Below are positions 44,991 to 58,896 of a DNA stretch of 64,000 nucleotides, in pieces. The first letter of the stretch is position 1. Each line of letters begins with the position of its first letter. A program made the translations under genes and the position numbers. Origin of the DNA: Nevskia sp. (lineage in GTDB: Bacteria; Pseudomonadota; Gammaproteobacteria; Nevskiales; Nevskiaceae); the NCBI GenBank assembly GCA_019689635.1, contig JADGHB010000008.1, positions 1 through 64,000 of the forward strand, written 5' to 3'. Under the pieces are notes generated by a model that ran no database searches, was not told where the DNA came from, and saw only the letters and a program-made list of their open reading frames with translations.

Positions 44991-47900
44991 TCATCTGGGA
45001 ATCGGCGCGCCATCCGTTCCGGGTCGCAGCCAGCGCGCGGCCAGCGGCGGGATCAGGAATAGGCTGACGGCGGTGGAGGACACCAGGCCGCCGAGGATCA
45101 CCACGGCCATGGGCCCCTCGATTTCGTGGCCGGGCTGATGGAGCTGCACGGCCACCGGCAGTAGCGCCAGCGCCGTCATCAAGGCCGTCAGCAACACCGG
45201 CGTCAGCCGCTCCGCGGAGCCGCGCAGCGCGGTGGCGAGCGTCCAGGCTTGGCCTTCCACGCGCACCAGGTGATCGTAATGCGACACCAAAAGAATGGTG
45301 TTGCGCGCGGCGATCCCGAACAGGGTGACGAAGCCGACCATGGCGCCGAGCGTGAGCGTGCCGCCGGTCAGGGCGGTGGCGGCCACGCCGCCGATGAGCG
45401 TGGACGGCAGGGCGAGCAGCACCAGCGCCACGTGGCGCGCGTGACCGAAGGCCAGCGCCAGCAGGAGCACGATCAGCACCAGCGCGGCGGCGGCGTGCAG
45501 GTAGAGCTGGCGCGCGGCCGCGATCTGTTGTTCGGCGGCGCCGCCGTAACGCAGATAGACGCCGGGCGGGAGCTTGACCCGTGCCTCGATGGCGCGTTGC
45601 GCCTGGCGCGCGTAACCGGCCTGGTCGGAGACGCGGGGCGTGACCAGCACCACCTGGCGGCGCAAGCCGTCGTCGTGCTCGATCTGGCCGCGCGCCTCGA
45701 CGGTGGAAATGTCAGCGACTTTCGCCAGCGGCACCAAGGCGCCCTCCGGGCTGCGCAGCAACAACGCGCCGATCGCCTGCGGACTGGCGCCGGCGCCTTG
45801 CAGGCGCACCGCCACCGGCACGCTGCGATCGGCCTCGGCGATCTGCGACACGATGCGGCCTTGATTCGCGGCCGCGACGGCCTCGAGCACGTCGGCCGGC
45901 TGCAGGCCGTAGAGCGCCAGCCGTTCCGGCCGCGGCTCGATCTTGAGCTCGGTCTGGCGCGGCGGCACCTTGAGCCGCACCTGGCCGGTGCCGGGCAGCG
46001 TGCGCAGGACCTCGGCGATGTCCTGGGCGACCGCGTCGTCGGTATCGAGGTCGGTGCCGAACACGTCGACGAAAAACGGCGTGGACTCGCCGGACAGGGT
46101 CTCGCCGATGCGTTCGGCCAGCACCGAGTAGATCTCGGTGAGCTGGTTGGGAAAATCGTCGAAGACTTTGCGGATCTGCGCTTCGATCTGATCCGGGGTG
46201 AATCCCCGGGAAGGATCGATCTGGATCTCGAACTCGCTCTTGTTGGGCTGATCCGGATCCTGGCCGTTTTCGGCGCGGCCGATCTGCTCGGCGACCGTCG
46301 CCACGCCGGGAATCGCGGCGAGCCGTTCGGCGATACGTTGGCCCACGCGGCTGGTTTCGGAGAGCGACACGCCGGGCCGCAGCGCGGCGTGGGCGATCAG
46401 GTAGTTCTCGCGGAAATCCGGCAGCAGGCGCTGGCCGAACAGCGGCAGCAGCACCACGCCGGCCACGCCGCTGACTGCGAGCACGGCGATCACGATGCGC
46501 GGGTGGCGGTAGAGCGTTTCGATCGCGCGGCGTTGCGCCGCCTTGGCGCGGATCAAGAAGCGCGCCTCCGGCGGCGGCACGTGGCGGCGCATCAGCAGCA
46601 CGCACAACGCCGGCGTGGCGGTCATCGCCACCAGCAGCGAGATCGCCACCGCCAGCAAAAAGGCGATCGACAGGGGCTGGAAGAACGCGCCCTGCACGCC
46701 GCTGAGCATGAAGATCGGCAGGAACGCCATCGCCACCGCCGCGGTGGCGTAAAACACCGGCAGCCGCACTTCCAGCGAGGCATCGACGAACAACTGCCGC
46801 GCGTCGAGCGCCGCGCCGCCGGCGGCACGGCGCCGCCGGGTGATGTTCTCCACGTCGATCACCGCGTCGTCGACCACCACGCCCAGCGCCACCACCAGGC
46901 CGCCGATGCTCATGGTGTTGAGCGTCAGGCCGAATTCGTCGAGCAGCCACACCGTGGCCAGCAGCGACAGCGGAATCGAGGAGAACGAGATCAGCGCCCC
47001 CCGCCAGTCCCGCAGCGTGACCAGGAGCAGAATCACCACCAGCGCCGCGCCGATCAGCAGCGACAACCGCAGCTTGGCCAGCGCGCTTTCGATGAAGCTC
47101 GCCGGACGCAACAGCGCCGGGTGGTATTCCACGCCCTGTTTTTTCAGCGCCGGCGCGAGCTGGTCGAGGCGCCGCTCCAGCGCGCGGGTGACGTCGAGCG
47201 TGTTGGCGCCGTACTGGGTCGAGGTCTCGACCAGGATGCCGGGACGGCTGCCGATGATGGCATCGCCCACGCGCGGCTGCGGGCCGTCGCGGATTTCGGC
47301 GACGTCGGCCAGGCGCAAGGGCAGTTCCCCGCGCTCGGCGACCACCGTTTGCGCCAACGCCTCCGACGTGCGGCCCGCGGCCTGGGCCTGGACCACGATG
47401 CGCTGCGAGGGCGTTTCGAGGAATCCGCCGCCGATCAGGGCGGTGCCTCGTTCCACCGCGCTGAACACGTCCGCCAGCGACAGCCCGGCGGCGGCGAGCT
47501 TGAGCGGATCCACCCACACCTGGCGCTCGCGCACCGCGCCGCCGAAGATCTGCGCCTGCGCCACGCCCGGCACCGCCAGAATCTGCGGCTTGACCAGCCA
47601 GTGCACCAGATCGCGCAGCGCGATCGGCGTGAGCGTTCGGCTCGTGAAGCCGAAGTGCACCAGGTATTCCATGGAGGAAGACAGCGGCGACAACAGCGGC
47701 GGTCCGATGCCGCGCGGCAGCAGGCTCGCGGCCTCCGCCAGCCGCTCGGTCACCACCTGGCGTTGGCGATAGGGATTGCCGCCGCGCGCGAACACCACCT
47801 GGATCGCCGACAGGCCTTGCGCCGAAGTCGAACGCACCGCCTGCACGTTTTCGGTGCCGAGCAGCAGGCCTTCCAGCGGCCGCGTGACCAGCGCCTCGAC

Positions 47901-48080
47901 CTGCTGGGCGTCGAAGCCCGGCGCCTCGGTCTGCACCAGCACGTGCGGCGGGGCGAAATCCGGGAACACGTCGAAACGCGCGGTAAACAGCGCGGCCAGT
48001 CCCAGCGCCGCCACCAGCACCGAGGCCGCGGTGACGATGCGCGGGTGCGCCAGCGAGCTGCGGACGATGGCGGTGAGCAT
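44991..48080 (-). CDS. Heavy-metal RND efflux pump, inner-membrane subunit
   Basis: 1029 residues, twelve membrane helices and two large periplasmic loops. It opens with FDVFPDFAPPHVLVQTEAPGFDAQQVE, the HME-type RND signature. The TM4 motif is ALGVVVDDAVIDVENITRR, with the two adjacent Asp of the HME3 group rather than the DFG of CzcA or the AMVDAA of CusA. It exports metal cations by proton antiport together with the membrane-fusion and outer-membrane genes upstream. Metal not decidable. Confidence 0.93.
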   Translation of the reverse strand: MLTAIVRSSLAHPRIVTAASVLVAALGLAALFTARFDVFPDFAPPHVLVQTEAPGFDAQQVEALVTRPLEGLLLGTENVQAVRSTSAQGLSAIQVVFARGGNPYRQRQVVTERLAEAASLLPRGIGPPLLSPLSSSMEYLVHFGFTSRTLTPIALRDLVHWLVKPQILAVPGVAQAQIFGGAVRERQVWVDPLKLAAAGLSLADVFSAVERGTALIGGGFLETPSQRIVVQAQAAGRTSEALAQTVVAERGELPLRLADVAEIRDGPQPRVGDAIIGSRPGILVETSTQYGANTLDVTRALERRLDQLAPALKKQGVEYHPALLRPASFIESALAKLRLSLLIGAALVVILLLVTLRDWRGALISFSSIPLSLLATVWLLDEFGLTLNTMSIGGLVVALGVVVDDAVIDVENITRRRRAAGGAALDARQLFVDASLEVRLPVFYATAAVAMAFLPIFMLSGVQGAFFQPLSIAFLLAVAISLLVAMTATPALCVLLMRRHVPPPEARFLIRAKAAQRRAIETLYRHPRIVIAVLAVSGVAGVVLLPLFGQRLLPDFRENYLIAHAALRPGVSLSETSRVGQRIAERLAAIPGVATVAEQIGRAENGQDPDQPNKSEFEIQIDPSRGFTPDQIEAQIRKVFDDFPNQLTEIYSVLAERIGETLSGESTPFFVDVFGTDLDTDDAVAQDIAEVLRTLPGTGQVRLKVPPRQTELKIEPRPERLALYGLQPADVLEAVAAANQGRIVSQIAEADRSVPVAVRLQGAGASPQAIGALLLRSPEGALVPLAKVADISTVEARGQIEHDDGLRRQVVLVTPRVSDQAGYARQAQRAIEARVKLPPGVYLRYGGAAEQQIAAARQLYLHAAAALVLIVLLLALAFGHARHVALVLLALPSTLIGGVAATALTGGTLTLGAMVGFVTLFGIAARNTILLVSHYDHLVRVEGQAWTLATALRGSAERLTPVLLTALMTALALLPVAVQLHQPGHEIEGPMAVVILGGLVSSTAVSLFLIPPLAARWLRPGTDGAPIPR

Positions 48081-48089
48081 GGCGGGGGG

Positions 48090-49064
48090 TCAATCCGGCT
48101 CGCCTTCCTCGGCCGTAACGCCGCTCAGACCCTGCAGCGACCACAACACGCCCGCGCCGTGCACCACGATGCGGTCCTCCGCCTCGAGTCCCCGCACCAG
48201 CCAGCCTTCGCCCAGCGGCTGCAACAGCTCGACCGGCACCGGCGCGTAGCGCGTCACGCCGTTGTCGGCCTTCATTTCCTTGTAGACGTAGGCGCCTCGT
48301 TCTGCGTAGAGCAGGGCGCCAGTCGGCACCAGGAAACCGCTTTGCGCCGGGCCTTCGAGCACCACCGGCAGGCGCGCGCCGGGACCCAGGCCGGGCGGCG
48401 GGTGGTCCAGCCGCAGCAGCCAGGCGGCGCTCTGGCTTTCGTCCGTCGCCTGCGGCAGCGCGCCCAGTACCTCCGCCGGCACTTCCAGGCCGTCCACCAC
48501 GACGAGCGCGGCGCGCGGCGCTGCCCCCAGGCTGTGGCGGCCGGGGAGACTGGCGCGCAGAAGCAGGCTTGCGCCGGCACGCAGCGCCGCCATGAGGGGG
48601 TCGCGCGCGTCGGCGCGCATCCGCGCCAATGGCGCCCAGCGTTGTTCGAAATCGGCCTGCGCGGCGTCCGCCTGCGCGCGCGCCACGGCGGCGGCGGCCT
48701 GCGCGGCCTGCAGTTCCTTGAGCGAAGCGGAGGCTCCGGCTTCATACAGCGCCTGCAGGCGTCGCGCTTCGGCCGCGCTAGCGCGCACCGTGGCGGCGGT
48801 GCTGCGCGCGCGGCCGGCATCCGCAAGAAACGCCGACGTTTCCAGCACCTGGCCGAAAGCCATCTCGCGCTGCGGGGGCGTGGCGGGCTGCGGGGTCGCG
48901 ACCACGAGGCCCACCGCCTGCTGCTGCGCTGCGTTCAGCGCGGGCGGTCCGGCAGCCGTCGGCGCCGTGGCTTGCGCCTGGTCCTCGTCCTGCGCTTGCG
49001 CGCACAGGGCCAAGGCGCTGGCCGGTGCCCATGCGGCGAGCCGTGCCCAAGAGACTCGTTTCAT
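48090..49064 (-). CDS. RND membrane-fusion (periplasmic adaptor) protein
   Basis: 324 residues. A signal peptide (MKRVSWARLAAWAPASALALCAQA) precedes an Ala-rich helical hairpin (about 95-150, RSTAATVRASAAEARRLQALYEAGASASLKELQAAQ) and beta-barrel segments ending PTGALLYAERGAYVYKE and EDRIVVHGAGVLW. It links the inner-membrane pump to the outer-membrane channel. The start at 49064 overlaps the stop of the channel gene by 4 nt; it lies 9 nt before the pump gene. Confidence 0.88.
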   Translation of the reverse strand: MKRVSWARLAAWAPASALALCAQAQDEDQAQATAPTAAGPPALNAAQQQAVGLVVATPQPATPPQREMAFGQVLETSAFLADAGRARSTAATVRASAAEARRLQALYEAGASASLKELQAAQAAAAVARAQADAAQADFEQRWAPLARMRADARDPLMAALRAGASLLLRASLPGRHSLGAAPRAALVVVDGLEVPAEVLGALPQATDESQSAAWLLRLDHPPPGLGPGARLPVVLEGPAQSGFLVPTGALLYAERGAYVYKEMKADNGVTRYAPVPVELLQPLGEGWLVRGLEAEDRIVVHGAGVLWSLQGLSGVTAEEGEPD

Positions 49065-50494
49065 GAGGCTTCTCCGTTGGTCGCGGACGGCGGCGGGGGC
49101 CGGCGCAGGTCCAGCTCGGGACCGGACAGCGGCGTGTGCAAAGCGTCTTCCAGCGCGTTGCGCGCGCCCTGCAACGCGGCGCGTGCTTCGAGCGCCTCGA
49201 GCTGCGCCCGATACCGGGCGACATCCGCCGTCAACGGCACCTGCGCGTCTGCCGCGCCCAGCTTCAAGGCCAGCGCCGCGTCTTGCGCCTGCCGTTGCGC
49301 CTGTTGCAGACGCTGATCGGCGGCGGCGGCGGCCTGGCGCGCGAGATCTTCCTGCGCTCGGGCGGCGGCGATCTCGCCATAAATCCGCGCCTGCAGGGCC
49401 AGCAGGTTCTCGCCGGCGAGTTCGCGAGCGGCGCGCGCTTGGGCGATTTCGCCCTGATGCCGATTGAAGAGCGGCAACTCGAAGGCGACGTCCAGCGGAA
49501 ATTTGCTGATGCCGTGATCCCAGTAGTAACCGGGGCTCAGGACCAGCTCGGGATACTGGCGCGCGACGGCGAGCTGGAGCCGCTTTTCCGCGGCGTCGTA
49601 ATCGGCGATGGCGGCGGCGAGGTCGGCGCGCGTGAGCAGGGCCTGCTCGCGCGCCGCGTCCAGCCGCGCCTCGTCGAGCGCCGGCGGCGCGCCCCAATCC
49701 GGCCAGTCCAGGGCGAGCCCGTCGAGCGCGGGCGGCGGCAGCCCCAGCGCCGCGGCGGCGGCCGCCTGCGCGGAGGACGCCTCGGCGAAGGACCGCGCCC
49801 GCTCCTGCGCGCTGTGCTGCGCGTCCGCCTCGAGCGCGAGCAAGGTCGCGGGCGCGTCCTCGCCAGCCGCCACGCGGCGCCGTTCCACGTCCAGCAGCCG
49901 CGCCTGCGCTGCCGACAGCTGCTCCAGCGTGCGTTCGCGTTCGCGCGCGGCGCGCCAGTCGGACAGCGCTCGGATCAGGCTACGGCGGACGTCCCAGGTC
50001 CGGTCGACCAGCGCCCAGCGCGCCTGCAGGCGGTCGAGCCGCGCGGCGTCGATCGCCAGCCGGCGCCGGCCCGGCGTGCGCAGCGGCAATTCGAAGCTGA
50101 TGCCGTAGAGCCAGGGCCGGGTGTCGCGCAAGGCGTATTCGGATTGCAGGCTCGTCACCGGGTTGGGCCGCTCGGCGGCGGCGACTTCCCGCGCTGCCGC
50201 CGCGCCGACTTCCGCCCGCGCGACCGCAAGCTGCGGATTGTCCACCAGCGCCACGGCCAGCAGCATGCCGCGATCCCAGCGCGACGGGGGCCAGCTCGCC
50301 GGCGGCGCCGGCAACAGCGGCGCGATGGCGTCGCGCAGTTGCGGCGCGTCGAGCCGTCGCGCGGCGAAGCGCTGCGCGTTGTCGGCGAGGTTCAGCGGTT
50401 GTGCTTGATAGGCGGCGCAGCCGGCCAGCAGCAGGCCGAGCAGCGCCATGATGCGGCGTCTGCCGATCGAAATCTCGCCACGGGTGAGTGCCAT
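49061..50494 (-). CDS. TolC-family outer-membrane channel of the metal RND pump
   Basis: 477 residues. A lipoprotein-like signal (LLGLLLAGCAAYQ, Cys26) and two long Ala/Arg-rich coiled regions typical of OEP repeats (SAAQARLLDVERRRVAAGEDAPATLLALEADAQ; and DAALALKLGAADAQVPLTADVARYRAQL). YYWDHGISKFPLDVAFELPLFNRHQGEIAQAR is a CzcC/CusC-type block. First gene of the efflux operon. An alternative ATG at 50449 starts at MALLGLLLAGC and gives a cleaner signal peptide. Confidence 0.88.
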   Translation of the reverse strand: MALTRGEISIGRRRIMALLGLLLAGCAAYQAQPLNLADNAQRFAARRLDAPQLRDAIAPLLPAPPASWPPSRWDRGMLLAVALVDNPQLAVARAEVGAAAAREVAAAERPNPVTSLQSEYALRDTRPWLYGISFELPLRTPGRRRLAIDAARLDRLQARWALVDRTWDVRRSLIRALSDWRAARERERTLEQLSAAQARLLDVERRRVAAGEDAPATLLALEADAQHSAQERARSFAEASSAQAAAAAALGLPPPALDGLALDWPDWGAPPALDEARLDAAREQALLTRADLAAAIADYDAAEKRLQLAVARQYPELVLSPGYYWDHGISKFPLDVAFELPLFNRHQGEIAQARAARELAGENLLALQARIYGEIAAARAQEDLARQAAAAADQRLQQAQRQAQDAALALKLGAADAQVPLTADVARYRAQLEALEARAALQGARNALEDALHTPLSGPELDLRRPPPPSATNGEAS

Positions 50495-50606
50495 CGCCCC
50501 GGTTGCCGCCTTCTGGTGCGGTCTCCTCGGGACGATGATAAGCGCTGGCGCAGCGCCGGTGAGCCGTGGACAGATTTGACACAGCCCCGGCGCGCGCCAC
50601 CGGGCA

Positions 50607-50798
50607 TCAGTCGATTTCCACCATCACGAAGTCGGACTTGGCGGCACCGCAGTCCGGACAGGTCCAGGACTCCGGGATGTCCTCCCAGCGCGTGCCGGGC
50701 GCGATGCCTTCTTCCGGCAAGCCGCGGGCTTCGTCGTACACGAAGTCGCACACCAGGCAGCGCCATTTCTTGAGCGTTACGGCAGTCGAAGCTTCCAT
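50607..50798 (-). CDS. rubA: Rubredoxin, electron donor of AlkB
   Basis: 63 residues. Iron is held by Cys14 and Cys17 (CLVC) and Cys47 and Cys50 (CPDC), with the usual YDEARG and [11 protein letters not shown] segments. Rubredoxins of this type carry electrons to AlkB-type alkane hydroxylases, and the gene lies 77 nt downstream of alkB. ATG 50798 is preferred; the reading to 50855 has no ribosome-binding site. Confidence 0.93.
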   Translation of the reverse strand: MEASTAVTLKKWRCLVCDFVYDEARGLPEEGIAPGTRWEDIPESWTCPDCGAAKSDFVMVEID

Positions 50799-50875
50799 CG
50801 GTCGGTTCGTCGGCGAAAAAACGCAGGCGGCGCATCCGGGCGGATGCGCCGCCACAAGGCGGATGTCGGCGAGGA

Positions 50876-52042
50876 TTATGCCGCAGCCCGGCGTTCGCCG
50901 GCCAGCAGCTTGCGGCGCAGCGCGGGTTTGAGATTGGCGCGGGACAGGTCGCCGCCGTACTGGTCGCGCACTTTACGGTTCATGATGGCGAACCACAAAG
51001 GCGTGCAGTACGCGATCGGGATCATGGCGGCGTAGCCCGAAGGCAGCCGCGGCAGGCCCTCGAAATTGCGCAGCGTCTGGTAGCTGCGCGTGGGATAGGC
51101 GTGGTGATCGGAGTGACGCTGCAGGTGGTAAAGGAAGATGTTGGTGGCGATGTGGTTGGAGTTCCAGGAGTGCTCCGGCTGGCAGCGTTCGTAGGTGCCG
51201 TCGGGGCGCCTGGCCCGCAGCAGGCCGTAGTGTTCCAGATAGTTCACCACCTCGAGCAGGCTGCCGCCGTAGGCGGCCTGCAGGATCATGAACGGCAGCG
51301 CCGCCCAGCCGAGCCAGGCCGTCATGGCCGCATACAGCGCAAGGGTCAGCAACCAGGCCTGGATCAGATCGTTCTCCAGCGACCAAGGCCCCTTGCCCTT
51401 GCGCGCCAGACGCTGTTTTTCGATTTCCCACGCCGAGCGGAACGAGCCGATCACGCAGCGCGGCAGGAATTCCCAGAAACTTTCGCCGTATCGCGCGCTG
51501 GCTGGATCTTCGAAAGTCGCCACGCGCACGTGATGACCGCGGTTGTGCTCCACGTAGAAATGGCCGTAAGCCACCGGCGCCAGCGCGATCTTGGCCAGCC
51601 AGCGTTCCAGCTTCGAGGTCTGATGGCCCATCTCGTGGGCGATGTTGATGCCCAGCCCCGAGGTGAAACCGACCGACAGCAGCAAACCCAGCCACTGGTG
51701 CCACAACAGCCCCCCGCGCACCGCCATCCAGGTGCCCCAGATGAAGGTGAGGTACTGGAACGGCAGCGCGAGGTAAACCGCCCAGCGGTAATAGCGATCC
51801 GCCGCCAGTGCGGCCATCGCGGAGTCGGGCGGATTGTTGTCGTCCTCGCCCAGCAGGGCATCGGCGATCGGCAGGATCAGGTAGATGAAGATCGGGGAGA
51901 ACCACCAGAACACCGACCAGCCGGTCCAGCAATAAAGCAAATAACCCTGCACCGGCAGGGTCATCGCCAGGATGCCCAGTAGCCAGAGATAGCGCTTGCG
52001 GTCGACCCACGGCCGATCGTCTTGCACGGCGACGCTCGACAT
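50876..52042 (-). CDS. alkB: Alkane 1-monooxygenase
   Basis: 388 residues, about six membrane helices. The eight-His di-iron site is present as HEMGH (136-140), EHNRGHH (165-171), NYLEHYG (267-273) and LQRHSDHH (307-314). It hydroxylates the terminal carbon of medium-chain alkanes with O2 and electrons from rubredoxin. AGGAGG lies before the ATG. A palindrome upstream may be an operator. No rubredoxin reductase or alcohol dehydrogenase is adjacent. Confidence 0.95.
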   Translation of the reverse strand: MSSVAVQDDRPWVDRKRYLWLLGILAMTLPVQGYLLYCWTGWSVFWWFSPIFIYLILPIADALLGEDDNNPPDSAMAALAADRYYRWAVYLALPFQYLTFIWGTWMAVRGGLLWHQWLGLLLSVGFTSGLGINIAHEMGHQTSKLERWLAKIALAPVAYGHFYVEHNRGHHVRVATFEDPASARYGESFWEFLPRCVIGSFRSAWEIEKQRLARKGKGPWSLENDLIQAWLLTLALYAAMTAWLGWAALPFMILQAAYGGSLLEVVNYLEHYGLLRARRPDGTYERCQPEHSWNSNHIATNIFLYHLQRHSDHHAYPTRSYQTLRNFEGLPRLPSGYAAMIPIAYCTPLWFAIMNRKVRDQYGGDLSRANLKPALRRKLLAGERRAAA

Positions 52043-52063
52043 TGGCTCTCCTCCTCTCTGATG

Positions 52064-52073
52064 AACGATCGTT
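52064..52073. promoter_or_regulatory. Palindromic operator candidate upstream of alkB
   Basis: AACGATCGTT is a perfect 10-bp palindrome in an AT-rich patch, 22 nt before the alkB ATG and beside AGGAGG. TetR-type regulators use sites of this sort. No regulator gene lies nearby. Confidence 0.4.
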
Positions 52074-52167
52074 TAATTAGAGTAGCGGAAAACCGCCGGC
52101 TGTCAAGCGCGAGGAGTTCCCTTCGGTTTTGGGATGTGCCCCGAAACTGGAAGCGAGCGTCCGACCC

Positions 52168-54207
52168 TCAAAATCGCCCTTCGGCCTTGGCGCGGCGCAA
52201 CTCGTCCAGCGCTTCGCGCGCGCGCGCATCCGGGTTCACCGGCTCGGAATGACCGAGTGCCAGATCTTCGGCGAAGCGGCGCGCGCGCAAGTTGAGCTTG
52301 TGGCTCTCGTCGAATCCGGTGAAGGTGATCGCGTCCTTTTGCGGGTAGTAGGAGTTGAGCTTGAGCCAGCGCGTCTGGTCGCGCTCGGCGTCGTACACGC
52401 GGAACCAGCCCTCCGGCGCGAGGATGCGGCCGAGCAGCTCCAGCCAGTCGGGTCGGGCCCGTGAGCTTTCGGCCTTCCGCGGCGTCTCCGGACCTTCCTC
52501 GCCGGTCGCGGCGCTCGGCGGGTTGGCCGGGTGGAATTCGGACATCAGCAGGCGTTCTTCGCGCGCGCTGAGCCGTTCGCCGCCAACCGCTCCCTCGGGC
52601 ATCTTGGCCTTGGTTTCCGCGCTGTCGAGGATGGCGTAGACCTCCTGCAAACCGTTGAGCAGGGATTCGATCTTGTCCTCGGCCATGCCGACGTCGGCCA
52701 GCGCGGTGACGATGGCGGACATGAGCGCTTCGCGCGATTTCAGTTCGTCCAGGCTCGGCGGCGGAATGAACTCCAGGCTGCGCAAGGTGCGTTCGAGCAG
52801 GTCCTGCGCCTCGCGATACTGGGCGCTACCGCGGCCGTACTTGAGCAGCCGCGCCGCCATCAGCGGCCCGACGCCCCCGCGCAGCAGCGTCATCACCGGC
52901 GCGGGCACGTTGCGACCCAGCGTCTGCACTTCCAGCTCCTGGGCCACCTGGCGGCGCACGCGCATGAGCAGCGCCTCGCGCCGCGCGCGGGTCTGCTCGT
53001 GCATCTGCTGCAGGAAATTCTCGACCTCGCCTTCCGGCAGAGGCGCCCCGCCGGCGAGCGCGGCGGTGCCGGCCGCCATACCGGTCGCACTCAGCGCCTG
53101 GCGCAACTGGGCCTGCACCACGTCCGCGTTCGGCGCCGACACCGCCAGCTCCACCACGTCGGCGAGCAGCTTGCGCAAAGGATGGGTGGGATTGGTGAAG
53201 AAGCTGGTGTCGGTCAGCGCGCTCTGGTAAATCGGATAGCGCAAGGTCTCGAGCGCCGGCCGCAGCGGTTGCGGCAGCAAGGGCTCTGCCAGCACCTCGT
53301 CGAACAAGCGGCTGGCCAGCGCCAGGCGCTGCGAAGAGGCCTGCAGCGCGGCAAGACCTGAAGGCTGCGCCAACAGCGACTGCAAAACGGCGGCGAGCTC
53401 CGCGGCCGCGGGTTGTGACGCCCGCGCCAGCGCGCTTGGCTCGATGCCGTACCGTTGCAGCAGTTCCTGGAGCTGAGCGTGGCTTTGCACCGCAGTGCCG
53501 TCCGGCGATGCGGCCTTGGTTTTCTCCTGCGGCGCCTGGTGCGCGAGCCGGATGCCGTGGCGGTCGAGCAGCTCCAGCGCTGCGGCATAGACCGGCCCCA
53601 GCTCGCGGATCACCACGCGTTCGAACAGCTTGTACACCACCAGCTTGATCTGGAAATCGGTTTCCAGCGCCGCGGCGCCCTGGCCGAAGGCTTCGCAGAT
53701 GCGTGTCGGCGACAGGGCGCGCGGCGACACCGGCACGCCGTGCTGGCGGGCGGCGTTCTCCAGCCGCCGCTCCAGCTCCCAGATCAGGTTCTTGAACAGA
53801 CCCTCGGCCTTGGCCGCCATGTTGGTGACGGCGATTTTTTCCTCCAGCTCCTCGGTCGGCTGGATCGAGAGGCTTTCCAGATCGAACTCCTGCGCAGCAC
53901 GCGGGCGCTCCGGCTCTGGCGCAAAGCCGCGTTTCAGGCTGTCGGAAAATGCCTCGGAAATCTTGCCGCGGTCCCAGCGCAGCACGCGCATGGTGTCGAA
54001 GTAACGACGGCGTTCGGCGTCGCCGCCGCTCTTCTCGCCCATCTCGAACAGCAGGTCGTCGGCGTGGTCGAACATGCGCGCCAGCAGTTCCTCCAGCGCG
54101 CCGAGCGCGTTTCTCTGGAGTTCTTCGACCAAAGGATGGGTCGGCGCGCCGGCCGACGCGGATTTTGGCGGCGCGATCGGGAACAGCGGATGTACGGTGG
54201 CCGTCAT
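52168..54207 (-). CDS. DUF1631-family protein
   Basis: 679 residues, cytoplasmic and largely helical. DUF1631 features include HPLVEELQRNALGALEELLARMFDHADDLLFE near the N-terminus, FEALTDSSFFTNP-like LTDTSFFTNPTHPLRKLLADVV in the middle, and a C-terminal GWFRVYDAERDQTRWLKLNSYYPQKDAITFTGF, which looks like a PilZ-type domain. If so it could bind cyclic di-GMP, but the key Arg motif is not clear. Start ATG 54207; the ORF opens further upstream to 54312. Function unknown. Confidence 0.8.
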   Translation of the reverse strand: MTATVHPLFPIAPPKSASAGAPTHPLVEELQRNALGALEELLARMFDHADDLLFEMGEKSGGDAERRRYFDTMRVLRWDRGKISEAFSDSLKRGFAPEPERPRAAQEFDLESLSIQPTEELEEKIAVTNMAAKAEGLFKNLIWELERRLENAARQHGVPVSPRALSPTRICEAFGQGAAALETDFQIKLVVYKLFERVVIRELGPVYAAALELLDRHGIRLAHQAPQEKTKAASPDGTAVQSHAQLQELLQRYGIEPSALARASQPAAAELAAVLQSLLAQPSGLAALQASSQRLALASRLFDEVLAEPLLPQPLRPALETLRYPIYQSALTDTSFFTNPTHPLRKLLADVVELAVSAPNADVVQAQLRQALSATGMAAGTAALAGGAPLPEGEVENFLQQMHEQTRARREALLMRVRRQVAQELEVQTLGRNVPAPVMTLLRGGVGPLMAARLLKYGRGSAQYREAQDLLERTLRSLEFIPPPSLDELKSREALMSAIVTALADVGMAEDKIESLLNGLQEVYAILDSAETKAKMPEGAVGGERLSAREERLLMSEFHPANPPSAATGEEGPETPRKAESSRARPDWLELLGRILAPEGWFRVYDAERDQTRWLKLNSYYPQKDAITFTGFDESHKLNLRARRFAEDLALGHSEPVNPDARAREALDELRRAKAEGRF

Positions 54208-54488
54208 GTCATCGGTTCCAGGCGCCGCCCGCGCCGTCTTTCGAGCGCCGATGGCGTCTGTAGCTCCCCCAGCAGCGAAAGTTATAGAAATTTTGCGACA
54301 TCCTAACCTCAATTCGAGGTCAGTGGTATGACTCAGCGCGGGCCGCTTTGTCGCCCCCCGGGCGACGTTGGGCAGGACGGAAGCGATGAACGGGGTCGAG
54401 ACCAGGCCCAGGCTGCCGGGCAGACGCTTGGGAGCAGCGTCGGCGGCGCGTCTATCCGCCCATCCGCATGAAAGGATACAATGGGCGC
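54208..54488. promoter_or_regulatory. Divergent intergenic region before metH
   Basis: About 280 nt between DUF1631 and metH. No B12-box, cobalamin riboswitch or SAH-riboswitch core was recognised. AAAGGA at 54470-54475 may serve as a weak ribosome-binding site for an upstream start. Confidence 0.3.
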
Positions 54489-58298
<3,810 letters not shown>

Positions 58299-58374
58299 GC
58301 GTGGGATTGAGCGTCGGTCGGAGTTACATCCTGCCCCGCGCCACTGCGCCGGCACCGACTGGGGCGCACGGGTT

Positions 58375-58869
58375 TCAGGAGTGATGCCCGCCTTCGCCGT
58401 GAACGTGGCCGTGCAACACTTCCTCCACGGTGGCCTCGCGCACCGCGGTGACTTCGATGGCGAAGTGCAGCGTGACGCCGGCCAGCGGATGGTTGCCGTC
58501 CACCGTGACTTCGTCGCCGCGGATCGCGGTGATCACCACCGGCATCGGCCCGTGCGAACTCTCCGCGCTGAAGCGCATGCCCGGTTTGAGTTCGGTCACG
58601 CCGCGAAAGGCGCTCTTGGGCACGACCTGCACCAGCCGCGGATCGTGCGCGCCGTAACCGTCCTCGGGCGCGACCGTCACCTGGAACTTGTCGCCGGCGC
58701 GGTGGCCGGCCAGCGCGCGCTCCAGCCCGGCGATGAGGTTGCCGGCGCCGTGCAGATAGGCCAGAGGCTGGCCGCCGGCCGACGAATCGAGGACCTCGCC
58801 TCGGTCATCGGTGAGGGTGTAGTGGAAGCTGGCGACGCAGCGGTCGGCGATTTGCATGGCGGATTGCAT
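58375..58869 (-). CDS. slyD: SlyD-type FKBP peptidyl-prolyl isomerase
   Basis: 164 residues. FKBP core GEVLDSSAGGQPLAYLHGAGNLIAGLERALAGHRAGDKFQVTVAPEDGYG with an inserted IF domain region and a His/Glu-rich tail (LHGHVHGEGGHHS), which in SlyD binds nickel. It catalyses prolyl isomerisation and assists hydrogenase nickel insertion in other bacteria. ATG 58869; ATG 58857 is an alternative. Convergent with metH. Confidence 0.9.
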   Translation of the reverse strand: MQSAMQIADRCVASFHYTLTDDRGEVLDSSAGGQPLAYLHGAGNLIAGLERALAGHRAGDKFQVTVAPEDGYGAHDPRLVQVVPKSAFRGVTELKPGMRFSAESSHGPMPVVITAIRGDEVTVDGNHPLAGVTLHFAIEVTAVREATVEEVLHGHVHGEGGHHS

Positions 58870-58896
58870 GGCGGAACTCGGCAGGAACGACCTTCC

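Noticed and set aside
45249-49316. A 1355-codon plus-strand frame opposite the RND operon
   Set aside because: Composition is Arg/Gln/His-rich without domains, and the opposite strand carries three recognisable genes.
54208-54488. Cobalamin or SAH riboswitch upstream of metH
   Set aside because: No B12 box or SAH riboswitch core was recognised.
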